IMG/VR virus record: IMGVR_UViG_3300037148_000041
Coordinates: 1 to 51,941 of that record
From: a virus
Reading direction: 5' to 3' (one strand)
Length of the DNA: 51,941 nt
Shown: piece after piece, positions 24,014 through 32,911 of the stretch
Layout: every line of letters begins with the position of its first letter
Position numbering within the stretch: the first letter of the stretch is position 1
Made by a program: the position numbers and the translations under genes
The notes under the pieces: generated by a model
Told to the model about the DNA's origin: nothing
The model's database searches: none
The model's input: only the letters and a program-made list of their open reading frames with translations

Positions 24014-24369
24014 TGGGCCAAGTCGGATCGAAGATGCGACGAATCGGGTCCGCCGACGGCTACACGGCTGGCGGCCTCGCGCATTGGTGTCCGGCTTGCG
24101 AGGAGATGCACGCCTTCGCGCTCGACGGCCCGAACAGCAGCGGCGCGAAATGGATTTGGGATGGCAATGTCGAGAACCCGACATTCACTCCAAGCATGAA
24201 CATCACGATCAACGCCAAAAGCCATCCGCATTACCAGCCCGATGCCGCCACGTCAGTTTGCCATTATTTCCTACGCAATGGCGCGATCGAATATCTCGGC
24301 GACTGCACCCATTCGCTGAAGGGCCAGCGGATCATCCTGCCGCCGCTGCCTGCGCATTTGAAGGATTGA
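24013..24369 (+). CDS. DUF6527-like small protein
   Basis: The 118-aa product has HWCPACEEMHAFALDGPN, then NPTFTPSMNI, CHYFLRNGAIEYLGDCTH and a closing LPPLPAHLKD. This is the pattern of the DUF6527 phage family, formerly mislabelled ammonia monooxygenase. Two paired cysteines suggest a metal-bound beta fold. The function is unknown; it often lies among tail genes. Confidence 0.75.
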   Translation: MGQVGSKMRRIGSADGYTAGGLAHWCPACEEMHAFALDGPNSSGAKWIWDGNVENPTFTPSMNITINAKSHPHYQPDAATSVCHYFLRNGAIEYLGDCTHSLKGQRIILPPLPAHLKD

Positions 24370-24373
24370 TGCC

Positions 24374-25819
24374 GTGGTTTTGGACGAACTTGTGCTCGTA
24401 CTCGGGCTGGACAGCCGCCGCTTCAATGAAGGCCAGCGCCAAGCCATGGATTCCTTCAAGCATGGAAAAGAGGGTGCGATCGACTTCGGAAACCGGGTCG
24501 AGGAATCGGCCGCGAAGATGTCGGAGGCATTTGGTGTGGTCCGCAAGGGCGCGCTTGGCCTGATCGGCGCGCTCGTCGGCGGCGAGGCCGCCTCCTTTAT
24601 CAACCACGTGATCACGATGGATGCCGCGACGGGGCGGATGGCGAAGACGATTGGCACCTCGGTCCAGAACCTCTCGGCGTGGCAGTACATGATCCGGCAA
24701 GTCGGCGGGGAGGCGTCGAGCGCGACATCCGCTCTTAGCGCGATGCAGACCGAATTAAACGAGATCAAGTTTGCCGGAAAAATGCCGGACGGGTGGCTTT
24801 CTTCGCTTTCGAGCCAAGCCGGGATCAATCTTAGAACGGACAACGCCGACACGGTCTATCGAAAAGCTCAGGCGTTCATCGCGGCTCAGATACAGGGCGG
24901 AAAGATGACGCCGAGTGATGCTGCGACATTTCTTGGTCACATGCCCGGCATGAATCAAGACATGATCAACCTGATGCTCGACGACTTCAAGAAGATCGAG
25001 GCCGCCGCACATGCGGCTGGCACTGCCACGGACGAGACTTCCAAGGCGGCGCAGGCCCTTCAGGGCAAGTTTACCCTGATGATCCAGTCCATGGAGCGGT
25101 TCGGCGCATCGATGATTCCGTTGATCGATCTGATGATGAAACCGACCGGCCAGATCACCAAGGAGGATATCGGCAAGGCAGTCGGAGGCAATGACCTATT
25201 CACGCGCGGTGGCTTCATGGATTGGCTTGATCAGAAAATCTGGGGCGATCACAACATGGTGGACGCCAAGAAGAGACTGACCGAAGGCATGCGCGGCGGC
25301 GGCGGCGGCGGCCCGGGCGGCTCGACCCGCGGCGACCGCAATAACAACCCCGGCAATATGGAATATGGTGCCTTCGCGCGCGCCCACGGTGCCACCGGCT
25401 CCGACGGACGGTTCGCGATCTTCCCGGACTGGGCGACTGGGGCGGGCGCGCAGCAGGCCCTCATATCAGGGACCGGTTATGCCGGGCTGACCCTGCACCA
25501 GTTTGCGAGCAAGTATGCGGAAGGCGCGCCGGCGTGGGAACATGCCGTCGGCGGCGCGCTCGGGATTGGCCCGAACGACATCGTCAACAATCAGGACCCG
25601 CGCCTGGCGGCAGCGATCCAGCGAGCGGAAGGTACGGGCGCGCGCGGAGCGGCTGGTTCCAGGGTGAATGCATCGCGGACATCGACATCGACTTCGACCA
25701 GCGAGCAACACAATACTTTCAATATTAAGTCAACCGATCCGGTCGCGGCCGGCAAGGAAGTCGGAGCCGCAATACAGCGGCAGTCGATGATCGCCCCCAT
25801 CAACAACGCGCTGGTGTGA
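24374..25819 (+). CDS. Tail tape measure protein with C-terminal peptidoglycan-active-type domain
   Basis: GTG 24374 starts a 481-aa protein. The N-terminus (LVLVLGLDSRRFNEGQRQAM) and the membrane helix ALGLIGALVGGEAASFINHV are typical tape measure features; the middle is helical. A Gly-rich linker (GMRGGGGGGPGGSTRG) leads to NNNPGNMEYGAFARAHGATG followed by SDGRFAIFPDWATGA, a segment found in phage tail proteins and structural lysozyme-like domains. The length predicts a fairly short tail. The C-terminal domain probably helps local cell-wall opening at DNA entry. Confidence 0.8.
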   Translation: MVLDELVLVLGLDSRRFNEGQRQAMDSFKHGKEGAIDFGNRVEESAAKMSEAFGVVRKGALGLIGALVGGEAASFINHVITMDAATGRMAKTIGTSVQNLSAWQYMIRQVGGEASSATSALSAMQTELNEIKFAGKMPDGWLSSLSSQAGINLRTDNADTVYRKAQAFIAAQIQGGKMTPSDAATFLGHMPGMNQDMINLMLDDFKKIEAAAHAAGTATDETSKAAQALQGKFTLMIQSMERFGASMIPLIDLMMKPTGQITKEDIGKAVGGNDLFTRGGFMDWLDQKIWGDHNMVDAKKRLTEGMRGGGGGGPGGSTRGDRNNNPGNMEYGAFARAHGATGSDGRFAIFPDWATGAGAQQALISGTGYAGLTLHQFASKYAEGAPAWEHAVGGALGIGPNDIVNNQDPRLAAAIQRAEGTGARGAAGSRVNASRTSTSTSTSEQHNTFNIKSTDPVAAGKEVGAAIQRQSMIAPINNALV

Positions 25820-25820
25820 C

Positions 25821-26444
25821 ATGGTGGATGTTCCAAATCTCCCCGGCGTGCCAAACCTGCCGAGCTACAGCCCGAACACGTTCTCGCTTCTGGTCGCGGA
25901 TGCGGTCGCGATCTTCGGATTCCTGCTGGGACCGTCTTGGGGCATCTTCCTCGATGGCGCGCAGGCGTTCGACTACAATTCGATTGTCGATTTCGACTAC
26001 AAGCAGGATAGCCCGATTTCAGACTATCCGGTCGAGGAAGGATCGTTTCTCAGTTACGACAAGGTCCAGCTACCATTTGACGTCAAGGTCCGGGTGGCAT
26101 CCGGCACCGACGAATCCAGCCGGCAGGCGCTGCTGGCCGCGGTCAGTTCGATCGTCAGCGACCTCAATCTGTACGATGTTGTAACCCCGGAACAGACCTA
26201 TTCCAGTTGCAACTGCACGCACGCCGATTTCAAGCGCACGAACGTCAATGGCGTCGGGTTGATCGTGGCCGACTTCTGGTTCATCGAGATCAGGCAGACT
26301 GCGACCTCGACTTTCTCGAACACGCAGACGCCAGCAGTGGCGGGCCAGCAGAGCGCCGGGAACGTCGCTCCATTGTCCCCGCAAGGACAAATTGACAATA
26401 GATTTCCGCCCGCAAGTGCATTTAGCTCAGGGGGGTCATTCTGA
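25821..26444 (+). CDS. Baseplate/tail protein, 207 aa
   Basis: It lies between tape measure and plug genes, where Dit-like or baseplate-central proteins are coded. The N-terminus is hydrophobic and Pro-rich (VPNLPGVPNLPSYSPNTFSL, AVAIFGFLLGPSWGIFLDG); the core is beta-rich (SFLSYDKVQLPFDVKVRVAS). The C-terminus is low-complexity. The exact role was not recognised from sequence. Confidence 0.6.
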   Translation: MVDVPNLPGVPNLPSYSPNTFSLLVADAVAIFGFLLGPSWGIFLDGAQAFDYNSIVDFDYKQDSPISDYPVEEGSFLSYDKVQLPFDVKVRVASGTDESSRQALLAAVSSIVSDLNLYDVVTPEQTYSSCNCTHADFKRTNVNGVGLIVADFWFIEIRQTATSTFSNTQTPAVAGQQSAGNVAPLSPQGQIDNRFPPASAFSSGGSF

Positions 26445-26764
26445 TGCAGTTAGTCCCTACACAACCAATCCCGAATCAAACTTTCAATGTGCAGCTCGGC
26501 GGGCAGGCGTGCGTCATCAATTGCTATCAATTGGCGTATGGGCTTTTCGTTGACCTTTACGTCGGAAATTCTTTGATCGTCGCCGGCGTGATCGCCCTAA
26601 ATCTCAATCGGATTGTGCGCAGCCTATATCTCGGATTCGTCGGCGATCTGGTGTTTTACGATACGCAAGGCGCACAGAATCCATCGGACCCAATTTTCAC
26701 CGGATTGGGAAGCCGATTTCAGTTGATCTACCTGACGCCATCCGACCTCGCCGGCGCGGGGTGA
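26444..26764 (+). CDS. Baseplate plug protein (Pam3 gp18-like)
   Basis: The 106-aa product has PIPNQTFNVQLGGQACVINC, YQLAYGLFVDLYVGN, YLGFVGDLVFYDTQG and TGLGSRFQLIYLTP. This arrangement (NQTF.V.L.GQ.C, F.GDL.F.DTQG, GLGSRF.L.Y) is that of the short plug protein inside the baseplate of compact contractile phages. The start overlaps the preceding stop (TGATG). Confidence 0.75.
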   Translation: MQLVPTQPIPNQTFNVQLGGQACVINCYQLAYGLFVDLYVGNSLIVAGVIALNLNRIVRSLYLGFVGDLVFYDTQGAQNPSDPIFTGLGSRFQLIYLTPSDLAGAG

Positions 26765-26768
26765 CCCG

Positions 26769-27785
26769 ATGGCCGATGCACCGACCCGAGTCCCGCTAAC
26801 GCTGCCAGGCAACAATGGCAGTGATGCTGCATCCCTTCCGCAGCCCGACTTCCAGCCGCAGGAGAGCTTCCAACAGCGGCTTTTGCAGTTCGCAATCACG
26901 CTGGCGCCGAACCAGGGTACCGGTCAGCCGGTCCAGTTCGCGGGCACGGATTCAAACACGATCACGCTGGAGGGTTTCCGGGCATCGGTCCGAATACAAT
27001 GGGCTGGAGCTCCCACGGCGACCCAAGCAGACGTGAAGATTTATGGACTAAACGACAGCACCATGCAGCAACTCGCTGTATTGGGTATCGTCTTCAATTC
27101 GGTGCAGAAAAATAGCGTCACAATTTCTGCCGGGAATCCGAAGTCCGGGTTTACGGCGGTATTTGGCGGAACGATTTGGTCCTCCATGCCGGACTATAAT
27201 CAGGCTCCGAATGTTCCGCTTTTGATGACAGCCCAGGCCGGATATTTTAATCAGATAGTGCCGATCGCTGCGTCCAGCTTCCCGCAGACGACGGACGTCG
27301 CGACCATGATGGCCGGCTTCGCGGCGCAGATCCCGGCCGGGTTCGAGAACAACGGTGTGACGGTGCAGATGCCGCCTTCGTACTTCCCAGGAAGCCTGAT
27401 CCAGCAGATTCGGCGATGCGCTCGCACGGCCAACATCAATGCCGAACTGGTAGACGCAGATTCCAAATTAGCAATTTGGCCTATTGGCGGATCGCGCACG
27501 AAGCTGACGTCGGTACCGCTGGTCTCAAAGACTACCGGAATGATCGGATATCCGACGATATCGCCAAATGGGTTCGTGGTGGTTAAAACCCTTTTCAATC
27601 CTCAGATCGCTTTCGGTGGGCAAATACAGGTCCAGAGCTCACGCGTCCCCCAGGCCAACAGAATGTGGGCGGTTCAAAGGGTTGATCTCGAACTTGATTC
27701 TCTGGTTCCGCACGGCGAATGGAAGCAGATCGTCTATTGCTATCCGGTCGGATTCCCGGCCCCTCCACCTCCAACGGCAAGATAG
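26769..27785 (+). CDS. Baseplate hub protein
   Basis: The 338-aa product lies between plug and spike, the position of the gp27-like hub. The core reads FAITLAPNQGTGQPVQFAGT, VRIQWAGAPTATQADVKIYG, LMTAQAGYFNQIVPIAASSF and IRRCARTANINAELVDADSK, all typical of hub beta domains. The IS605-type element begins at the last base of its stop codon (TA|G), so insertion rebuilt the stop. Confidence 0.72.
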   Translation: MADAPTRVPLTLPGNNGSDAASLPQPDFQPQESFQQRLLQFAITLAPNQGTGQPVQFAGTDSNTITLEGFRASVRIQWAGAPTATQADVKIYGLNDSTMQQLAVLGIVFNSVQKNSVTISAGNPKSGFTAVFGGTIWSSMPDYNQAPNVPLLMTAQAGYFNQIVPIAASSFPQTTDVATMMAGFAAQIPAGFENNGVTVQMPPSYFPGSLIQQIRRCARTANINAELVDADSKLAIWPIGGSRTKLTSVPLVSKTTGMIGYPTISPNGFVVVKTLFNPQIAFGGQIQVQSSRVPQANRMWAVQRVDLELDSLVPHGEWKQIVYCYPVGFPAPPPPTAR

Positions 27786-28010
27786 TTAACGTCTTCCCCG
27801 CCCTAAAGGGCGAGGATTTCCTCGACAGGAGGGCGACGCTCCGCCCCGACACGTAAAATATTTCTAGCCGCATTCACGTCGCGATCATGCGTCGTGCCAC
27901 AGTCAGAGCAAGTCCAGTGTCTTATTCCAAGCGCGCCCATACCTTTCGGACTGCTGTCGGGGATCGTCCCGCAGCACGAGCACGTTTGGGAAGTCCATCG
28001 TTCGTCAACC
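27785..28010 (-). ncRNA. Possible omega RNA overlapping the tnpB 3' end
   Basis: In IS605-type elements the guide RNA of TnpB is made from the 3' end of tnpB through the right end, with the guide read from flanking DNA. Here that would run on the minus strand to 27785, with the guide taken from the end of the hub gene (TATCTTGCCGTTGGAGG). The 5' limit is a guess. Confidence 0.35.
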
Positions 28011-28879
28011 TCAACAAAAACAGCCTTGTGCCTACTGGCCTTATAGCAAAGCTGATTTCGCAGCATCGACCAACTTGCATCAAGCACGGATTTAGCCATC
28101 CGGGTTTTTGCAAGCTTGGCGCTACTGACATCGCCGACGACGATCAATTGGTTTTCGCGAGCTATCTTGGTACTCGCCTTGTGGAGTTGGTCCTTTCGAA
28201 CATTCGCAATCTTGGCATGGATAGCCTTGACGCGACGTTTGTTACTGGCGCGCTGCTGAACAGCAAGCGCAGTCTCATATTGGCGATAGTGCTGCAAGGC
28301 CGGGACAATGTCTCCGTTGCTGCACGTCGCGAGTGTCTTCAATCCGAGATCAATTCCGATTTCACCGTTGCCGGTTGGCAGATCGTCAGGGACCTCGCAC
28401 TGGAAACAGACATACCACCGCCCGCGAGCGTCTTGGGTAAAGCAGCCGGTCTTGATGGCGTCGGGGATATCCCGCGATTTCCAGAAATGGAATTTGCGCT
28501 TGAGGTAAACAACGTGTGCGTCTTCGACTTTCACGGCGCGACTGATAAAGGGCAGCCATCCGAGAGCGCGCTTGGGGCCACCACTGGCGCGGAAACGCGG
28601 GGCATGGCGTGCAGCATTGCGGGATATCACGAACTGCTTGCATATCTGACTGACCGTATCGGAGTGCAGCCCAAGATCAGCGGCGCAGCCGGTAGTCAAT
28701 TTGACAAGATCGAAGTGCGACGGCCATCGACGCTTGGGCGCACCGGCTTTGTAATAGCTCTCAACCTTGCGCTGAATTTCGCAACAGTAGTTCCAGACAA
28801 AATTGACCGAACGCGAGTGGCGACCGAGATGCTTCCCGACCGTCGCGTCTTTGATGCGGTACTTGAAAGTCAAAATCAT
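27803..28879 (-). CDS. tnpB: TnpB RNA-guided nuclease with altered RuvC-II site
   Basis: The 358-aa product has the TnpB layout: N-terminal RNA-binding part, RuvC-I GIDLG (Asp177), a zinc finger CSCC...CSDC (Cys300, Cys303, Cys324, Cys327) and RuvC-III HDRDVNAARN (Asp332/Asp334). The RuvC-II stretch reads IVVGDVSSAKL: the usual Glu (as in IVIEDL) is Gly249. A nearby Glu293 in VDERWTSQTC could take its place, as in TnpB variants with a rearranged catalytic site, or the protein may be inactive. In active elements TnpB cuts the empty donor site and so preserves the transposon. Confidence 0.85.
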   Translation of the reverse strand: MILTFKYRIKDATVGKHLGRHSRSVNFVWNYCCEIQRKVESYYKAGAPKRRWPSHFDLVKLTTGCAADLGLHSDTVSQICKQFVISRNAARHAPRFRASGGPKRALGWLPFISRAVKVEDAHVVYLKRKFHFWKSRDIPDAIKTGCFTQDARGRWYVCFQCEVPDDLPTGNGEIGIDLGLKTLATCSNGDIVPALQHYRQYETALAVQQRASNKRRVKAIHAKIANVRKDQLHKASTKIARENQLIVVGDVSSAKLAKTRMAKSVLDASWSMLRNQLCYKASRHKAVFVEVDERWTSQTCSCCGTIPDSSPKGMGALGIRHWTCSDCGTTHDRDVNAARNILRVGAERRPPVEEILAL

Positions 28880-28914
28880 GCGGACTACATATTTGGTCTG
28901 CGGAGGGATTTCAA

Positions 28915-29331
28915 GTGGACAAAACAGAATATCGTAGGGGTAGGCATTCCGTCACTAAGTTGGTCTGTCACCTTGTATTTGTTACAAAGTATCGTCGAAA
29001 GCTTCTTGACGATCCAGCAATCGATTGGCTCAAGGGCCACTTCGGCAAGGTCTGCGCTGCGATGGATTGCGTGCTTATCGCCTGCGATGGTGAGAAGGAT
29101 CACGTCCATTTGCTTATTGAGTACCCGCCGAAGCACTCGGTTTCCGGCTTGGTTAATTCCCTCAAGGGAACATCATCGCGACTTCTCAGGCTTGAGCGTC
29201 GCGACATTGCAGCCCGATACTGGAAGGGCGTTCTTTGGTCACCGTCCTATTTTGCTGCCAGTGCTGGCGGCGCTCCGCTTGAGAGGGTCAAGCGATACGT
29301 GGAAGCTCGACGAGTTTCCTCCCCGCCGTGA
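28915..29331 (+). CDS. tnpA: Y1 HUH transposase TnpA
   Basis: The 138-aa product starts at GTG 28915 after CGGAGGGA. It has the HUH motif H63-V-H65 (DHVHLLIEYPP) and the catalytic Tyr128 (ERVKRYVEARR), with an N-terminal KLVCHLVFVTKYRRK strand typical of IS200-like transposases. It cuts and joins single-stranded element ends as a dimer. Its stop codon lies in the left-end hairpin, so the gene fills the element completely. Confidence 0.88.
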   Translation: MDKTEYRRGRHSVTKLVCHLVFVTKYRRKLLDDPAIDWLKGHFGKVCAAMDCVLIACDGEKDHVHLLIEYPPKHSVSGLVNSLKGTSSRLLRLERRDIAARYWKGVLWSPSYFAASAGGAPLERVKRYVEARRVSSPP

Positions 29332-29362
29332 ACGGCGGGGTTTCCACCCGAGGTCACGATGA
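29310..29362 (-). repeat. IS left end, 53 nt identical to 40417-40469
   Basis: On the minus strand this reads TCATCGTGACC then TCGGGTGGAAACCCCGCCG and the rest of the stem. All 53 nt recur in the same orientation relative to the element at 40417-40469. The first 11 nt probably represent the shared target flank (GTGACC) rather than the element. The hairpin is the TnpA recognition structure. Confidence 0.75.
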
Positions 29363-29982
29363 CGCAAGCGACATCCGGCTACGGCCAGCAGACGCCGAAC
29401 GATTCCAACGACGAGCTGTCGACCGCGGCTGCGATCTGTCGGGCCATGATCGCCGAGATGTCGACCATGTATCTGGTGCAGGTCTCGGCGGTCCACGGCG
29501 GCGGGCTGGCCCCGGCCGGAACCGTTGATGTCACCCCGCTGGTCAGCCAGATCGACGGCAACGGCTACCCGACGCCTCACGGCATCGTGCCGGGCATCCC
29601 GTGGTCGCGGGTGCAGGGCGGCACGAACGCGATCATCTGCGATCCGGTGGTCGGAGATATCGGCTACGTCGTGACCTCGGATCGCGACATATCGGTGGTG
29701 AAGAACACGAAAGCCGCGGCGCATCCCGGAACTAGGCGCCGGAACGACATCGCGGACGGGGTTTATGCCGGCGGATGCCTCAATGTGGCACCGAACCAGT
29801 ATTTGATCTTTACCGCGACCGGGGTGCGGCTGGTCGACCTAAACGGCAATTCGGTGACCATGGGGGCGACCGGAATGACGCTGGCCGACAATAATGCTAA
29901 TCAGATCGTCATGGCGGCCGGATTCGTGAACATCATCACGCCGGTCCTGCAAGTTAACTCGGTTCCAGTCATCGTGCCGTAG
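29359..29982 (+). CDS. Baseplate spike protein (gpV/Gp138-like)
   Basis: The 207-aa product has the N-terminal OB-fold pattern of spike proteins: MYLVQVSAVHGGGLAPAGTV, GIVPGIPWSRVQGGTNAIIC, PVVGDIGYVVTSDRDISVV. The C-terminal part carries short beta repeats (NSVTMGATGMTLADNNANQI) typical of the triple-stranded spike. The ribosome site GAGG at 29350-29353 is partly contributed by the IS left end. Confidence 0.78.
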   Translation: MTQATSGYGQQTPNDSNDELSTAAAICRAMIAEMSTMYLVQVSAVHGGGLAPAGTVDVTPLVSQIDGNGYPTPHGIVPGIPWSRVQGGTNAIICDPVVGDIGYVVTSDRDISVVKNTKAAAHPGTRRRNDIADGVYAGGCLNVAPNQYLIFTATGVRLVDLNGNSVTMGATGMTLADNNANQIVMAAGFVNIITPVLQVNSVPVIVP

Positions 29983-29990
29983 GGGATTCC

Positions 29991-30374
29991 GTGGATACGC
30001 TGTTGCTTGATCAGGCGACCAACGATCTGGTGCTAGATTCTTCCGGCAATATCGCCGTGGCGACTCAGCCCTATTCTTTGGCTCAAGACGCCGCGAGCGC
30101 GATCAAGACATTCCTCGGGGAATGCTACTGGAATCAGGCTCTTGGCATCCCCTATTTCACGGTTGTCTTCCGCGGTCCGCCGCCATCGATATCGGCGATC
30201 AAGCAGCTATTCATCAACGCCGCGCTGACGGTCCCGGACGTCGCCTCGGCGCAGGTCTTCATTTCGCAGGCCTCGGGGCGCGCGCTCGGCGGGCAAGTCC
30301 AGGTAAAGTCAGCATCAACCGGTCAGACCTCGGCAATCCCCTTCACCGTACAGAACCCGCAGGGGGTCGGCTGA
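29991..30374 (+). CDS. Baseplate wedge protein, gp25/gpW-like
   Basis: GTG 29991 starts a 127-aa protein with the family pattern [44 protein letters not shown] and a C-terminal [20 protein letters not shown]. It is placed as usual between spike and gpJ genes. Members start sheath polymerisation at the baseplate. Confidence 0.8.
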   Translation: MDTLLLDQATNDLVLDSSGNIAVATQPYSLAQDAASAIKTFLGECYWNQALGIPYFTVVFRGPPPSISAIKQLFINAALTVPDVASAQVFISQASGRALGGQVQVKSASTGQTSAIPFTVQNPQGVG

Positions 30375-30375
30375 C

Positions 30376-32229
30376 ATGGCAGGCACTTTCGTTCCCCAAA
30401 TTCAGTGGACGTCAGTTGGATTCCAGAGTCCTTCCGGCCCCGCCGTGCTGGCCGGCGTTCAGCTTGATATAGACGCCGCTTTCGGTTCCAACCTCAACTA
30501 TGGCCTGACGACACCGCAGGGGCAACTGGCCTCAAGCTGGGGTGCCATCATCGCGAACAGCAACGCGGTGTTTGTCTATTACGCCCAGCAGATTGATCCG
30601 GCCTCCAACTCCGGCCGCTTTCAGGACGCGATCGGCAACATCTATTTCATGCAGCGGCAGGCCTCGGCACCGACGGCGCTGCAGGTGGCCTGCAACGGCG
30701 CGAACGGCGTACCGATCCCGCTGACCGCCATCGTCCAAGACAACAACAGCAATCTGTACCAGTGCGTGCAGGCGGGCACGATCGGCGCCAGCGGCACCAT
30801 CACATTGTCCTTTGCTGCATCGGTGCCTGGTCCGATCCCGGTACCGCAATCCCTGACGATCTACACCATCATTCCGGGATGGGATTCCGCGACCGTGATC
30901 TCGGGAGCGATCGGTCGGAACGTCGAGTCCCGCGCGCAGTTTGAGACCCGGCGCCAGGATTCGGTGGCCGGCAACAGCTTCGGCCCGATCGGCGCCATCA
31001 TCGGGGCAGTGGCTGGCGTTCCCGCCGTGCTGGATTATTACGGCTACAGCAACAATACCGCAGCCCCGGTCACGATCAACGGCGTCACCATTGCGGCCAA
31101 TGCGATCTATGTTTGCGTCGCCGGCGGCGCGCCCTCTGCGGTCGCGCAGGCGATCTGGTCGAAAAAGAGCGGCGGCGCTCCGATGACCGGCAACACCACG
31201 GTCACGGTTTACGACAGCAATCCGCTCTATGCCTCGCCGCAACCGTACTCGATCACCTATGAGATTCCGGCCGCGCTGCAAGTCCTGTTCACGGTCACGA
31301 TCGCGAACTCGACGCTGATACCGCCCAACGCGGCGACGCTGGTACAGCAGGCCCTAATCGCAGCCTTCGCGGGCGGCAATCTGGCGGCCAGCTTCACCGG
31401 TTCGGTTGCCGGTAATACGCTGACAGTGTCCGCGGTAGCCTCTGGCACGATCACCATCGGCCAGATCGTCTCTGACCTGACCGGGAACTTGTCGGCAGAT
31501 ACCACCATCACTGCGCTCGGCACCGGCACCGGGGGTGTTGGGACCTACACGGTCAGTATCAACCAGACCGTCGCATCCGAAGCGATGACATCGGAAAGCC
31601 CGCAAGGCATCACGATCCCGCGGGCGCGGATCAATTCGCTGCTCTATGCGATCCAGTATATCCCGGCGATTGCCGCGCTCGGCAACTGGGCTCAGGTCGC
31701 GGCGATCACAATCGGGTCGGCCAACGCGCCCGATTCCGTCGTGGTCGGCCACATCATCGGGACGCTGTTCACCGTCATTTCGCAGACCTCCGGGACCGTC
31801 GTCCTCGGCGATTATGTCACCGACGCTAATGCGATCACGATCAACGGCACCAGCATCACGTCATTCGGGACCGGAACCGGCGCGACCGGTACCTACAACG
31901 TCAACAATACGCAAGACGTTGGCGCGGCGTTCACCGGCACCGGGTCCGGGACCAACCTGACCACGACGGCTGTGACCGGAACGATATCGGTCGGCGACAT
32001 CCTCAATGGCACCGGCGTGTCGGGCACCACCACCATCGTTTCCCAAACTTCCGGTACCCCCGGCGGGGCCGGTGTTTACGTCACCAGCGCCTCGACCAGT
32101 TCCTCGGGCTCGGCGCTGACGACGAATAAGACGTTCACCTGCTCGGCCGCCAGTAATGGCAATGTTCAGGTCCTCGGCAACCAAGTTCCACAATTGACGG
32201 CACCGAACATCATCATGGGGACGACCTGA
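30376..32229 (+). CDS. Baseplate J-like protein with three inserted beta repeats
   Basis: Residues about 1-335 are a typical gp[61 protein letters not shown] and [20 protein letters not shown]. One mobile module (31393-31596) interrupts the core before [20 protein letters not shown]. Two further modules (about 31738-31926 and 31924-32123) precede the end. The repeats raise the length to 617 aa. Baseplate J links the wedge to the tail fibres. Confidence 0.82.
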   Translation: MAGTFVPQIQWTSVGFQSPSGPAVLAGVQLDIDAAFGSNLNYGLTTPQGQLASSWGAIIANSNAVFVYYAQQIDPASNSGRFQDAIGNIYFMQRQASAPTALQVACNGANGVPIPLTAIVQDNNSNLYQCVQAGTIGASGTITLSFAASVPGPIPVPQSLTIYTIIPGWDSATVISGAIGRNVESRAQFETRRQDSVAGNSFGPIGAIIGAVAGVPAVLDYYGYSNNTAAPVTINGVTIAANAIYVCVAGGAPSAVAQAIWSKKSGGAPMTGNTTVTVYDSNPLYASPQPYSITYEIPAALQVLFTVTIANSTLIPPNAATLVQQALIAAFAGGNLAASFTGSVAGNTLTVSAVASGTITIGQIVSDLTGNLSADTTITALGTGTGGVGTYTVSINQTVASEAMTSESPQGITIPRARINSLLYAIQYIPAIAALGNWAQVAAITIGSANAPDSVVVGHIIGTLFTVISQTSGTVVLGDYVTDANAITINGTSITSFGTGTGATGTYNVNNTQDVGAAFTGTGSGTNLTTTAVTGTISVGDILNGTGVSGTTTIVSQTSGTPGGAGVYVTSASTSSSGSALTTNKTFTCSAASNGNVQVLGNQVPQLTAPNIIMGTT

Positions 32230-32897
32230 TGTCCGGGCCAGATTATCCTCGCTACGCACCCGGAGCATCTCCCGGCGGCAACGCGATTGGGTCTTTCCAG
32301 ATTGGCCTAAGCCCTATCGGAACGATTCCATCGTTCGATTTATGGACGACTGTAATTTCGCAGTATGCGGATTCGGATCGTCTAATCGGTATTATCTCGT
32401 CGTTCAATGCAGCGATGGACATGACGGAGAATCTCGACAATCTCTATGATTTTTGCTGGAACGTGCTGACGGCGGTTGGATATGGTTTGGACTGCTGGGG
32501 CCGGATCGTCGGCGTCGGCCGCGCTCTCTCATTTCCGGGCAGCGTGTCCTACCTCGGTTTCGAGGAAGCGGGATCGAGCTGGACCGGGTTCGGGCAGGGT
32601 ATCCTATTCTCTGACGGCGGGACGACGACCAACTTCCAGTTATCGGATGCAGACTTTCGTCTGTTGATCTTGGCGAAGGCGGCGGCAAACATTACCGACG
32701 GGTCGATTGCGTCATTCAACGCGATACTGCTGGCGTTATTTCCGCTGCGCGGCCGGTGCTATCTCGCCGACAACCAGAACATGACCGCTACCATGACATT
32801 CCAGTTTCCGCTAAATCCAATTGAGACCGCCATCGTCCAGCAGGACAATATTTTACCTTACCCCTGCGGCGTGGTAATCAACATCGTTCAGCCCTGA
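32229..32897 (+). CDS. DUF2612-like baseplate protein
   Basis: The 222-aa product reads DNLYDFCWNVLTAVGYGLDC, WGRIVGVGRAL, FSDADFRLLILAKAAANITD (as LSDADFRLL) and GSIASFNAILLALFPLRGRC, a pattern of the DUF2612 family encoded after gpJ. It plays the part of gpI in connecting baseplate and fibre. The start overlaps the gpJ stop. Confidence 0.8.
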   Translation: MSGPDYPRYAPGASPGGNAIGSFQIGLSPIGTIPSFDLWTTVISQYADSDRLIGIISSFNAAMDMTENLDNLYDFCWNVLTAVGYGLDCWGRIVGVGRALSFPGSVSYLGFEEAGSSWTGFGQGILFSDGGTTTNFQLSDADFRLLILAKAAANITDGSIASFNAILLALFPLRGRCYLADNQNMTATMTFQFPLNPIETAIVQQDNILPYPCGVVINIVQP

Positions 32898-32911
32898 CCG
32901 GAGATTCTTTT

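Larger units (their letters stand above)
27785..29351 (-). mobile_element. IS605-type insertion sequence with divergent tnpA and tnpB
   Basis: The 1567-bp element lies between hub and spike genes. tnpB is on the minus strand and tnpA on the plus strand, with start codons 35 nt apart. The right end (27785-27832) has a CGCCC-TTTA-GGGCG stem ending in GTTAAC; the left end (29310-29351) has a CCCCGCCG-TTCA-CGGCGGGG stem. Boundaries are inferred from the matching left end at 40428, where removing the element restores a reading frame. There are no inverted terminal repeats or target duplication, as expected for this single-strand transposing family. Confidence 0.85.

Noticed and set aside
27887-29362. 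491-aa plus-strand frame across the IS element
   Set aside because: It is the antisense shadow of tnpB and runs into tnpA; it has no ribosome site and shows no protein motif.
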